From Phallusia fumigata (lineage: Eukaryota; Chordata; Ascidiacea; Phlebobranchia; Ascidiidae), in contig QXVZ01026107.1 in assembly GCA_008931825.1 (NCBI GenBank), positions 1 through 21,617 on the forward strand: a stretch of DNA of 21,617 nucleotides, in the 5' to 3' direction. The notes under the pieces are model-generated. The model worked only from the letters and a program-made list of their open reading frames with translations. It did no database searches and had not been told where the DNA came from. Below are positions 1-9,800 of the stretch, piece by piece; position 1 is the stretch's first letter; the number at the start of each line of letters is the position of its first letter. The position numbers were made by a program, and so were the translations under genes.

Positions 1-92
1 ACCCTGTCACAAATCAGGGACACCCTGTCACAAATCCGGGACACCCTGTCAGTGACAGGCAGCGAGTGACACCCTGTCACTAAATTGTTACA
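1..92. repeat. Short minisatellite, unit about 21 bp
   Basis: Four consecutive blocks each begin ACCCTGTCA, at 1, 22, 43 and 71. The first two are 21 bp and differ at one base; the third is 28 bp with a different tail; the fourth fades out. The array may continue to the left of the window. It is probably a satellite associated with the hAT-like end that follows, but that link is inference. Confidence 0.8.
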
Positions 93-231
93 ACCCCGCC
101 TCCAACATGCTCTTACTGAATGTTCTGCCGGGTGCGTTGGAATACTGTGACACGTTCAACATAGGGCAACCGACTTTATTTTACTTACTTTGACACGTCA
201 CAATAGAGTGTGTGGTGATGTAAATCTGCCA

Positions 232-327
232 GCTTATATTTTTTGTAACTTGGCACCTATGTGGCGGCCGTCAGTAAAATAAAGTCTGTAATGCGGCCGG
301 CATTAGCAAAAAGGTTGTGCACCCCTG
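232..327. mobile_element. Right terminus of a hAT-like DNA transposon
   Basis: Read on the minus strand from 327, the sequence starts CAGGGGTGCACAACC, close to the terminal inverted repeat of the complete hAT element at 11006-11310 (CAGGGGTATGCAACC). A GC-rich stretch with GCGGCC motifs lies just inside. No matching left end is seen in the window, so the element is truncated or extends beyond base 1. No transposase coding sequence is visible. Confidence 0.5.
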
Positions 328-878
328 CTCTTGGCTAATTGTAAGCTTGTTAGCCTGGCTAAAAATGATCTGAAGTAAAATAAAAGCATTTTTAGAGCAT
401 AGCGATCCGTAAAACGGTTAAAAAACGAGAAAAAACGGAATATGTACACTTCATTAAAAATCGTAGGATTTTAATTTGGTAAAATCTATTTTCTATTTGG
501 CAACCCAATTGTTTTCGTTACCTCGAAATTATAAAATAATAATAATTTCTACGTACGTATGCGCTAAAGTGAAACCAAACACATTTTGTGTGCCGCCAAC
601 TTTTTAACTTGAACCGTTCGCGCTCACACGATGAGAACAAACTATGATCTTTTTGGTAGGGCTCCTTGTACTTGCTGTATGTTTTGCGTAAAACAATCGT
701 AGTTTGCTTCATAAATCAAAATTGCGAACGTTTGTAGGCAACTGATGTGATAACTGGGACCATCGCAAACCAAGCTTCTTTATCCACTTTTTTTGTTGAT
801 AATATAAAAGAGCAAAAAACAACAACAAACAAAATTACACTGTAGCATTTGACAAGCGCCACCATTTAGTGCCGAAGG
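328..878. other. AT-rich spacer and LINE 3' flank, no gene seen
   Basis: No convincing coding frame or RNA gene is visible. The part next to 878 is probably the 3' untranslated region of the minus-strand LINE, but no clear poly(A) tail or target-site duplication marks its edge. A-rich and (AAC)n-like runs occur near 806-835. Confidence 0.4.
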
Positions 879-1260
879 CTAAAGTGTCGCCACGTTTTTG
901 TGAAGCATAACGGAATTTACAAAACGAACAAATCTTGTAACATTTGGTTGGCAATCAGCATATTTACATTGATAAATAACAAATCTTGCGCACAGTAACA
1001 TACAATTCAATAACTTGTCGGATCTTTCACAATGAACACCAAAAAGTAAGTTCACTAAGGGTAAAATTAGTGGAATTCGGGTCTTAGCACTTATCCAAGC
1101 ACATACGTTTTCCCAGTAAAGGCCAGTAACAGGACACGAACAAAATCGATGATACAAAGTTTCTGTAGCATTTTTGAAGAAAGTGCACTTGTTGGAGTCA
1201 ATTTTCCCGAAGGTGCACCCAGATTAAGTTTTATGTGAAAAATTCTTAATCTGTTATCGA
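879..1260 (-). pseudogene. LINE ORF2 C-terminal Cys/His region
   Basis: One minus-strand frame reads CTFFKNATETLYHRF followed by CSCPVTGLYWENVCAWI, the C...ETL.H.F..C....W pattern found downstream of the reverse transcriptase in L1/Tx1-type ORF2 proteins. Relics of the linking region lie at about 1269-2250 in other frames. This marks the 3' end of the coding part of the element. Confidence 0.65.
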
Positions 1261-2258
1261 CAGTGGCACTATATATGATAAACATCTCGCCACAGTATGT
1301 CAAAATTAGGGGAGATTTTAGTTTTCCAAAAACTTTGTGACTTGGTAAGGACACTAGGGGTGCTATTTTGTAACTTTGCGTAAATTAATTTTACCGTATT
1401 TGTTCCAATGAAAAAGTCCGCCAGAAACTCTGTGTGTGTTTTTACCAGATTCGTATTATGGTTGCCGAAATCCCACTCGTCGGGTAGACTTGATATTAGT
1501 TTAATAAACTGGATAAAAATCGGAATTATTCGGCTTGAAATTAAACTTGTCGCCAACATGTCGTAAGATTCGTATTCGCCACTACTTGTTAACAAGTGGC
1601 TAAAGCATGATACCAGAGTTGATTAACGGTTTTATAAGAAGGTTTTGGAGTAGTGCTTAATTTTCTTATTAAGCCAAAGTGGCCTCAGCGTCGACTGTGG
1701 ATTGAATAGTTTTACTACTTTAGCACAACTGCCAAGAGTGTAACGCAAAGTTCGCAGGGGAAGAACTTGTTTTACCTCATCGCGATCGAGACCTACAGTT
1801 GCATTTAAAAAGGCGTTGATTCTTTGTCCCTCCAAATATGGGGTTTCTATTTTTTTTCAGTCTGTATTTACGTCAACGTCCAACAGTTTTTGAATCCATT
1901 TAAGGTTTAGGGCCAGGATATAGTTTTCCAGGTTTATCATTCCCGCACCTTCCTCTTCAATACTTGCGCACAAGGTCGCTCGCTTAACTCTTTCCCATCT
2001 TGATCCCCACAGAAAGCGGAAAAGTATTCGCGTTAATTGTTTCAGGTATTTTGTGCTGATAGTCACCGGCACTACGCAAAGTTTGAAAGTTAACATTAGA
2101 ACTAACAGGCTCTACTGTAATTTTGCCGAGTAGGGAAAGCCTCCTTGTTGACCACAGGTTTGCACACACTTTGATCTTGTGCAGAATCGGCAAAAAATAT
2201 AATTCAAGCAGTTTTTTATCACTGGAGTTCGTTATTGGGATCTCGACTTCTAGGTATT

Positions 2259-3487
2259 TTATGTTGTCAGAAGGCCACAACAATCCCGCTTGTTCCATAG
2301 GTTTATGGCTATTACTGCGACTCGAGCCGGCAAAAAAGGCGTTTGATTTATATTTACTTCACAACCTGACATTCTACTAAACTCCGTGATTGTATAAGCC
2401 TTGTAAAAATCGTCGTCACTACCGGACAGAAACAAGGCAGTATCGTCGACAAACATCGAAACTTCATGTTCTTTGCCATGAATTTTAATGCCTAAAAATT
2501 TTGCTGCCCTTAGCATTACTCCAAGGCATTCAATACTTAACAAAAATAATGTGGGAGACAATGGGTCTCCTTGTCACACGCCTCTTTCGACTTTAAATGG
2601 GGCTGATAAAAATCTGTTGTTAATTATCAACGATGAAGGGTTTTCATAGAAACATTTTAGATACTTCACAATTGTTGGACCTTATAAAGTCCCAACTTAT
2701 AGAGTATCGAACGCTTTGAATATATCCAGAATAAAATTTTACGTTTTTAGCACTGCACCTGGAATATTTTGGTGGTCGGCGCTGTCTATAATGTCGAACA
2801 AAAGTCGAATGTTGGTTCCTATGTATCGGTTTGGCAAGAAGCCATTCTGATCGGGGGAGATATAATCTCATTTAAAACCGCTCGTAATCGATTGTTTTCA
2901 ACTTTAGAGGCGATTTTATAATCGACAATTAAAAGCGTAATGGCCATAACTGCTTGGCTGGAGAAGGTCCTTGTTGGCTTTAGGTAAAAGAGTTATTACG
3001 GCTTTGGATTGGGAGAGGGGATAAACTACCAGTTGCTATTGATCGACACTCGAGNGAACAAAAGTCGAATGTTGGTTCCTATGTATCGGTTTGGCAAGAA
3101 GCCATTTTGATCGGGGGAGATATAATCTCATTTAAAACCGCTCGTAATCGATTGTTTTCAACTTTAGAGGCGATTTTATAATCGACAATTAAAAGCGTAA
3201 TGGCCATAACTGCTTGGCTGGAGAAGGTCCTTGTTGGCTTTAGGTAAAAGAGTTATTACGGCTTTGGATTGGGAGAGGGGATAAACTACCAGTTGCTATT
3301 GATCGACACTCGAGCGGTTCCATGCCGCAATGTAAAGATCTTTAAGGTTTTCCCAGAAAGTTAAATAAAACTTAGCTGGAAAGCCATCAAGTCCCGGGGA
3401 CTTGTTTTTACTCATGCCGCGCAGAGCGTTTAAAAACTCTGCCTCCCGTATTTCTGTTTCTAATTTTCTCATAGAGTAATTTCTCAA
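2259..3487 (-). pseudogene. LINE ORF2 reverse transcriptase domain
   Basis: Motifs in order on the minus strand: KNKSPGLDGFPAKFY (near 3380-3405), then QNGFLPNRYIGTNIRLLFD (present in both duplicate copies near 2800-2860 and 3060-3120), QGDPLSPTLF (near 2545-2573), and FVDDTALFL with the catalytic Asp pair at 2442-2453, followed by a SGCEVNINQT thumb-side motif. The segments lie in more than one frame and contain stops. In an active element this enzyme copies the RNA at the nicked target. Confidence 0.85.
2796..3314. repeat. Assembly duplication A (2796-3054 = 3056-3314)
   Basis: The 259 bases before the single N at 3055 recur immediately after it, with one difference (C at 2847, T at 3107). 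The copies abut the N exactly, as expected for two contig ends that overlap but were not merged. Both lie inside the LINE. Confidence 0.92.
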
Positions 3488-3547
3488 GTTTCAACGCTGC
3501 TAGTTTGGATGCGTTAACGGTTTTATTTTGGACTTTCTCGTTCCGTC

Positions 3548-4454
3548 TATACAATTGTTTGTAAAATTGCGCCAAACTATCTAAGATATTTTCCTGGTCA
3601 AGGTTTCGGTTCCGGACGTTAAACGATTAATACTTTTTTTTGTTATGTCGCTTTTCCAAATTCAAAAAATATTTGTAGAGTATTTCTTGAAATTGGGTAT
3701 TTGTATCGAAAGATATCTGTGAGTTTAAAATGGAGCATATAACGATCTAGAACTGCTTTCGCTTTTTGGTTACTATGGATGGATTTTCCGCTTTTATCCA
3801 GCTTGGTATTTATGACTAGCTTAAAATCCCCTCCCATTATAATAGACGCAGTGGAAAATCAGTTAATGGTGGCAAATCCTTTTTCAAAAAAGCCAAGATC
3901 GTCTTTATTTGGTGCGTAAATATTTACAAACACAATTCGCTTGGAATTGATTGTTGCTTCTATTATTATAAATCTGCCGTCCGCGTCTCGGTATATATCT
4001 NTATACAATTGTTTGTAAAATTGCGCCAAACTATCTAAGATTTTTTCCTGGTCAAGGTTTCGGTTCCGGACGTTAAACGATTAATACTTTTTTTTGTTAT
4101 GTCGCTTTTCCAAATTCAAAAAATATTTGTAGAGTATTTCTTGAAATTGGGTATTTGTATCGAAAGATATCTGTGAGTTTAAAATGGAGCATATAACGAT
4201 CTAGAACTGCTTTCGCTTTTTGGTTACTATGGATGGATTTTCCGCTTTTATCCAGCTTGGTATTTATGACTAGCTTAAAATCCCCTCCCATTATAATAGA
4301 CGCAGTGGAAAATCAGTTAATGGTGGCAAATCCTTTTTCAAAAAAGCCAAGATCGTCTTTATTTGGTGCGTAAATATTTACAAACACAATTCGCTTGGAA
4401 TTGATTGTTGCTTCTATTATTATAAATCTGCCGTCCGCGTCTCGGTATATATCT
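3548..4454. repeat. Assembly duplication B (3548-4000 = 4002-4454)
   Basis: The 453 bases before the N at 4001 recur directly after it with one base difference (A at 3588). The copies cover the endonuclease part of the LINE, so that domain appears twice. An unmerged contig overlap is the simplest reading. Confidence 0.92.
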
Positions 4455-4690
4455 GTTAAAGAATAAGAGATATTTTTTGCGAATAGAATCGTAACTCCAC
4501 GACTATTTGTGGTGCCATGCGCCAATACGTCTATCCGCCCTATTCCATTCCCCACAATTTTTCGGTTTTCTCGCAGCCGTGTGTTTCTTGCAAAAATACT
4601 ACATGACATTTTTTACGATATAAATATTTAAACACAGTTTCTCTCTTCATAGGTACGTTTAGACCACGAACATTATTGCAAAATTTTTAG
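4313..4690 (-). pseudogene. LINE ORF2 endonuclease domain, N-terminal part
   Basis: Reading leftward from about 4690, one frame gives NVRGLNVPMKRETVFKYL and then FLQETHGCEKTEKLWGME (QETH near 4575-4595), the usual start of an APE-type LINE endonuclease. After a frame change near 4540 it continues with HGTTNSRGVTILF and VFVNIYAPN. The rest of the domain, with MGGDFKLVINTKLD and LTDIFRYKYP, follows at 4097-4291 and again at 3643-3837 because of the assembly duplication. The domain would nick target DNA in an active copy; this one is broken. Confidence 0.8.
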
Positions 4691-4716
4691 AGCCATTAAT
4701 TAATTGAAAATATATA

Positions 4717-4881
4717 TCATGTACACCTTTCTACGCCTATATCCAAGACCCATTCATATTCCATGCTACATTCACATCGGAAGGGTTGACTTGGACTAAC
4801 AAGCTGGGAAAACTTTTTCCCACAGCAGCTGCAGTTAATAAGTTTGTACCTGCAGTCTTTGTCGGTACATTCTTTACACAT
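4717..4881 (-). pseudogene. Cys-rich ORF, probable ORF1 remnant of the LINE
   Basis: A 54-codon minus-strand frame opens MCKECTDKDC and continues with NCSCCGKKF and FRCECS, giving nine cysteines in 54 residues arranged like a zinc-binding module. It ends at a TGA just upstream of the endonuclease start. More cysteines (CVPC) occur farther upstream in the same frame, beyond a stop. A Cys-rich nucleic-acid-binding tail ahead of ORF2 is what LINE ORF1 proteins often carry. The overlapping frames on either strand are less protein-like. Identification as ORF1 rests on position and cysteine content, not on a recognised family. Confidence 0.45.
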
Positions 4882-5103
4882 GGTAGTTTCGGGAATGAAT
4901 TAATCGTATTACATACACACATTATTGAATATTTTTGGCAAGGAACGCACTCGAATAGGTTAAATACAAGGGTAATGGGCGTCTTTATAAAATTCTTATA
5001 GCTAGTGCTGCGTCGAAAAAAAAAGTCTAACCAACTTTTCCAAAAGACCTAGATCAAAAAAATTTTGGGAAGCACTGACCCAAAAAATAAGAAACAAAAA
5101 CGG

Positions 5104-5150
5104 CTGTGTGTGTTCGCATTTGTGCACAAGTGCGTGCGTGTGCGTCTGCA
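5104..5150. repeat. GT-rich low-complexity stretch
   Basis: Alternating TG/CG dinucleotides interrupted by short non-repeat pieces, about 1.5 kb upstream of the kinase start codon. Confidence 0.6.
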
Positions 5151-5176
5151 AGCTGGAAAGTTTTTAAATGTTTACC

Positions 5177-5204
5177 AGCCAGCAGCAAGAGCAGCAGCAG
5201 CAGC
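5177..5204. repeat. Imperfect CAG trinucleotide run
   Basis: About nine CAG-like units with one interruption. There is no open protein frame of any length around it. Confidence 0.65.
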
Positions 5205-6677
5205 TTCGATCAGCTGATGCGCAATGAACAAAGCGCGAAGTTCGGATAGTCACGTACATTTGCAAAAAAGTTTGAAAAAGCTTTTGGAATATTGAGAAAA
5301 TTCATGTAACGACATGTAGTGTTGTTCTTGCATAAGACCAGAGAATACGTTCTTTTTTAGCTGACCATCATAAAGACAAACAAATTGTTGCAATTTTTCT
5401 AAACGTTGCCTAAAAGTTGCAACAATGATTTTAGTAAAATGAACAAGTCAAAATGTTTTGATTATTAAACTTAATTGCAATTTGTGCAAATATCATTGTA
5501 TTGCCATTAAGAGTGCTGACTGATTAATCTAATCCACAACCTAACTGCTTTGTGGGGGTATGTTGTTTGGTTATGGATTGTATAAATTATTTGTTTCCAT
5601 TATTTAGCTCATCAAAGGCACTAATGAGTTAGTACTTGATGAAATTTTATGATTCTGGGTTGGCTTATGTTAAATTTTATGAAAATAAACTTATAAAACA
5701 TTTTTTAGCTGAAAAAGTCCTCCAAGTATTTGTAAATATCAGACATCCTAGTTGACTCACAGACCCACAAAGGTAAAAGTGAGATAAATTAAAATAGCTG
5801 CTCAGGTGAAGCAATTTTGTTTTTGCAATAAGGGAGAACGTAGAATGATCCAAATGACAAGTTCTCCATCAATGACCTAAATGTTCTTTTTTGTTTCATA
5901 GTGTCTCCTGCACAAAAAAATCATTTGTTTATTGTACTGATATTTTATTTATAATTTTTGGTATTGTTCCAAATCTGAAGTAACCACTATATTTCCCCTT
6001 GCCATATACCTCTTACATATGTGTGCAGACCAGTTTACGAGACAGTTTGAAATACACCTTCCCAAACAGTCTTGCAGTCAGACCCAGACCCAAAATATAT
6101 TTGACCATTTCATTTATTAGGTAAAATTGTGTGGCTTCTGAATGTTTTACCCCAGTTAGCAAACAGCAGGAAGCAAAGCAACTGACAAATTGTGGCTGTT
6201 TTTAAAACAATAGTTAAGCATCTGATGTTTTGACTATGGATAAAAAGACACATCTATGAATAGGTCTGCTTGTAGAGTCCTGATTCTTCAGATTACTGTT
6301 ACATTTCACCATTGATAGTTGTATTGAGTTGTATGTGAATAGAAAATAACACATCGACCATTGTTTGTGATTGATGTCAGTTTGGGCTTTATATGTGCAA
6401 TGGCAACATGTGGCATCATTAAGAGCAATGTCAATTATCAACGGTGGAGAATTTTTAAATGTTTACCCAAGTGAATAAAACTTGCATGACTTCAAAGAAT
6501 AATCTAGCTTGTGGAACAGGTGTTTTGCAATTATATTCTTTTGCAAGAATGTGTCTTTGGCTAATAAAATACTTGTAAAATAATCTTAGTTGAAACCAGC
6601 AATGCTAAAAACGTAAAATTTTGTGGCAGTTTAATTGATATTGTTAAATTGGTAGTATATATGAATGAAATAAAAAT

Positions 6678-6816
6678 ATGCGTCTTTTGGGTCAACTTCT
6701 TCAGTCCCATAGAAGGGAAGTTCGTCGATCAGTTGAAGCATCAATGCAAAAAATGATCGACCATTACAGCCGCTTTTCTCCCAGCCCTTTATCATTACGG
6801 CAGTTTCTTGATTTCG
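6678..6816 (+). CDS. PDK: PDK exon 1
   Basis: Encodes [20 protein letters not shown], a basic import-like start, through [13 protein letters not shown]. It ends one base into a codon before GTAAGT. An in-frame TGA lies at 6666-6668. Confidence 0.93.
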
Positions 6817-9800
6817 GTAAGTTTTGAACGTTAATGCTTTAAATTACTGCATCTGTTAGTTAAAGCCATAACCGGAAATATATTGTTGGCAAGTGCCAAG
6901 AATTTTTACTTTTTCAACTGAAAAAATAGTTTTTAACTGCCATATAGCTATAGAACATAAATGCATAATTACGTAATGTTTTGAACTTTCATTATGACCC
7001 TTAGTCAAACTAGACTTTGGAATAAGTGTTTTTTCCAAAGTCCACCCACTCTGCACACAGTTACCTCTTGTCAATATTTGCTTGCTGTTTTGAGTTTATT
7101 TGAGCTTGTGTTTTGCTGACTAAGCTGGCAAACAAAGGGTATTTTGAAGCTATTTTTAGCAGGTGGTGCAAAAACATTGACCTACATATTATTTATACGT
7201 AACACTCAAATTGCGTTTGATTTTCCAAAAATATGATCCATTTTAATGCATGCCATTTGTGACTTCTCACACTGTAAATTACATTCAGGTAAAATACTTT
7301 AACTTTTTCGGACATGTAGACTAAAAAAATGTTTTAATGTGTTTCTGTCAAACTTTGCTTTGTAGCTCAAAAGACTGGAGATGAAAAATCATCTTTTCTT
7401 TGGCTCAGACAAGAATTGCCCACCAGACTTGCCAACATGATGAAGGTATATACTTCATTGTTTTAAAAGAGCACATGGTGTCATATTTTTTTCCAAAAAT
7501 AGCAAATAGAGAAATATTGTTTTTTTCATTTGCACAAGTCTCGATATGTATGCCTGCAACAATATTGTGTTGACTTTAAACAATTAAAAAATAGGGCTGG
7601 AGAGCTAGTTGTAAAAATTACTTATCCAGGCGGCAGATATATCCAAGTATTTGAGTTTATACTGTCTGTTTGGAGTTTAACTAAATAATTTAACTAAATA
7701 AAAAATAATAAATATTATGCTTTTTTAGGATTTGAAGATTATTTTCTTGATACTTTAAAAATCTCTTTTTTCTTTTTGACTTTTCTTTTTTGACTTTTGT
7801 TCTGAGGGTTGTTAAGCTGGAATAGACGCTAATGTGATGGCTTTGTCCAGTTGGTTCCTTACAAATGTACCTGTTATATTTTTATTACTTACAGAAGTAA
7901 TATTTTATGGATTGGGTTTCATTTTGCTGCGTGGGTAGATACCTTTCTTCCTCTTTTTGTATTCACTAAACACAACCATTTTGCTCTTTGTTAGAAATTT
8001 GGGAGCAAGTATTTAAGTAGGTGAGAAAGACTTGTGCTATGTCTTCCCTTTTTTGATTCTATTCTTAACAAAAGACTGAAGAGAAAGCGAGAAAACAGCT
8101 ATGAGCAGAGTGAAATTTTCTGCAAATACCCACTGCTGCTTGTTTAGTTTAAGGCAGTGTTGCTCAGCGTTTTTTCTTGTACATCCCTAAAATGATTTAT
8201 ACCACCCTCCTTATTAAATCAACACATATATATTGATTTTATCAGCGTTAAAACTTGCTTGATCAGTATGCAGTAGATCAGTAGAAAAAAATTATCCAGA
8301 TTAATGAAGTCATTAAACAGCATCCTGTTGTCACACAGCTGTAGTAAGAAGTAAAGAACTATTGTAGTCTTGTTTTTGACAGACTAAAAATATTTGGAGA
8401 TTTGTCAAAAAGTGGGGTACTGGCCCCCAAAATCCCCCTGGATATGACACCTGCAATGTTTTCTTGTTTTGCAAACAATGAAATTCATTACAGCCAAATG
8501 GAAGGCATGTGTAAATGTTACTCCTTTGTTACCTGATGAAACTGACAAAAGTTTTTCCGGATATCAGATAGCTGAAATGCCTTGGTCAACCAGTTCACCT
8601 TTAATCAATATCTGAATAGTCTGAACCTATGGTAGAACATATCCAGACCATTTTCAATAAACGTAAACACAAGCTGATCTTTGTTGTAGGAGATGAATCG
8701 TCTTCCTGATACTTTGTTAGCAATGCCCTCAACCAGTTTGGTAACTTCTTGGTACCGACAGTCATTTGAAGATGTCATTGCCTTTGATAAAAACAAAACT
8801 GATCCAAACAATATGGAAAGGTATAAATTGCTTTTGAATTGACCGGACTGTGTAGTGTGTACCATATGTATATTTGTCTGTGATTTTTTTATAGATTTAA
8901 TAAAGTACTTCAAGTGATAATACAAAGACATCGCAATGTCGTTGAGACAATGGCACATGGAATAATGGAGTGGAAGGAAAACTGCAACGATGTTCAGACG
9001 CAAGCGGAAGACTATCAAGACAAAATTCAGTATTTTCTTGATCGCTTCTACACAAGCAGAATTGGAATTAGAATTCTTATTAATCAGCATAGTAAGTAAT
9101 CACATGGTTCTCTTTCCTAAAAATATGCTTATGGCAAGGAGGGCATGCCATCCATTTTGTAAATTGGACTGTGGTGTATGTGGAATTACAATAGAGCGAA
9201 AGTAACCCAAATGGTTTTTGTTGGCCTTCTTACCATTCAATTAAAAGTACAACTATTGGCATAAAAGAACATCCTAATGTTGGGAAATTTAAATTTTTTA
9301 CCTGAATCATTTCAAACTCTTATGTTATCTTCATCTGGACAAAAAATAAAATCGAACACAAAAGTATACAAGTATGCATTAGGTGCATAGACTGTAAAAA
9401 CATTGTTTTTTTGCAGTTTTATTATTTGGAGATTCTTCCATGAGAAGACCCGATCTTTATGGGACTATTGATGCAAATTGTGATGTACAACTGGTTGTTG
9501 AAGATGCTTACAACAGCGCCAAGTTTTTGTGTGAACAATATTACCTTGGAGCACCAGATCTCAACATTGAAGTTAATAATGGTATTGCACATATCAGTTG
9601 ACTAGAATGTTTTTTTGCACATTGCAAATTAGGATGCTAGTGGGTTTAATGAGAAAGTCCTGTCAAGATTTGGCAATGTTTTTATGTTTTATTAAATCGA
9701 TTTTGTTGTTTAGCATCAGATGCAAGTTCATCTAAAGTAAGCATCATCTACGTTCCCTCGCATTTGCATCACATCTGCTTTGAACTGTTTAAGGTTTGTT

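Larger units (their letters stand above)
879..4975 (-). mobile_element. Degenerate non-LTR retrotransposon (LINE), L1/Tx1-like
   Basis: Read on the minus strand, the element shows in order a Cys-rich ORF1 remnant, an apurinic-type endonuclease with QETH and GGDF-like motifs, a reverse transcriptase with KSPGLDGF, QGDPLSP and the catalytic FVDD box, and a C-terminal Cys/His stretch. This order and the motif spelling are typical of L1/Tx1-clade ORF2 proteins. Several stops and frame changes interrupt it. One is a TGA at 2574-2576 where relatives have Arg just before QGDPLSP, consistent with CGA to TGA decay. Two assembly duplications (2796-3314 and 3548-4454) lengthen it artificially by about 714 bp. 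It lies antisense to, and upstream of, the kinase gene. It is an old inactive copy; the clade assignment is from motifs only. Confidence 0.85.
4976..6677. other. 5' flank of the kinase gene, no coding sequence seen
   Basis: This 1.7-kb stretch holds no convincing coding frame. It contains a GT-rich, purine-pyrimidine alternating segment at 5104-5150 and a CAG run at 5177-5204, then AT-rich sequence. It presumably includes the promoter and 5' untranslated region of the kinase, but no TATA box at a sensible distance or other defined promoter element can be assigned. Confidence 0.45.

Noticed and set aside
1-92. CRISPR-like spaced repeats
   Set aside because: The units are directly adjacent with no unique spacers, and the window is eukaryotic; it is a minisatellite.
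3548-4454. Tandem endonuclease domains in the LINE
   Set aside because: The two copies abut an N and differ by one base, so they are one domain shown twice by the assembly.
4786-5001. 71-codon plus-strand frame
   Set aside because: Antisense to the Cys-rich ORF1-like remnant, with no domain of its own.
8605-9090. 161-codon minus-strand open frame, the longest uninterrupted one near the kinase
   Set aside because: It lies antisense across PDK exons 3 and 4 and their 74-bp intron, and its translation shows no domain; it is a shadow of the coding exons.
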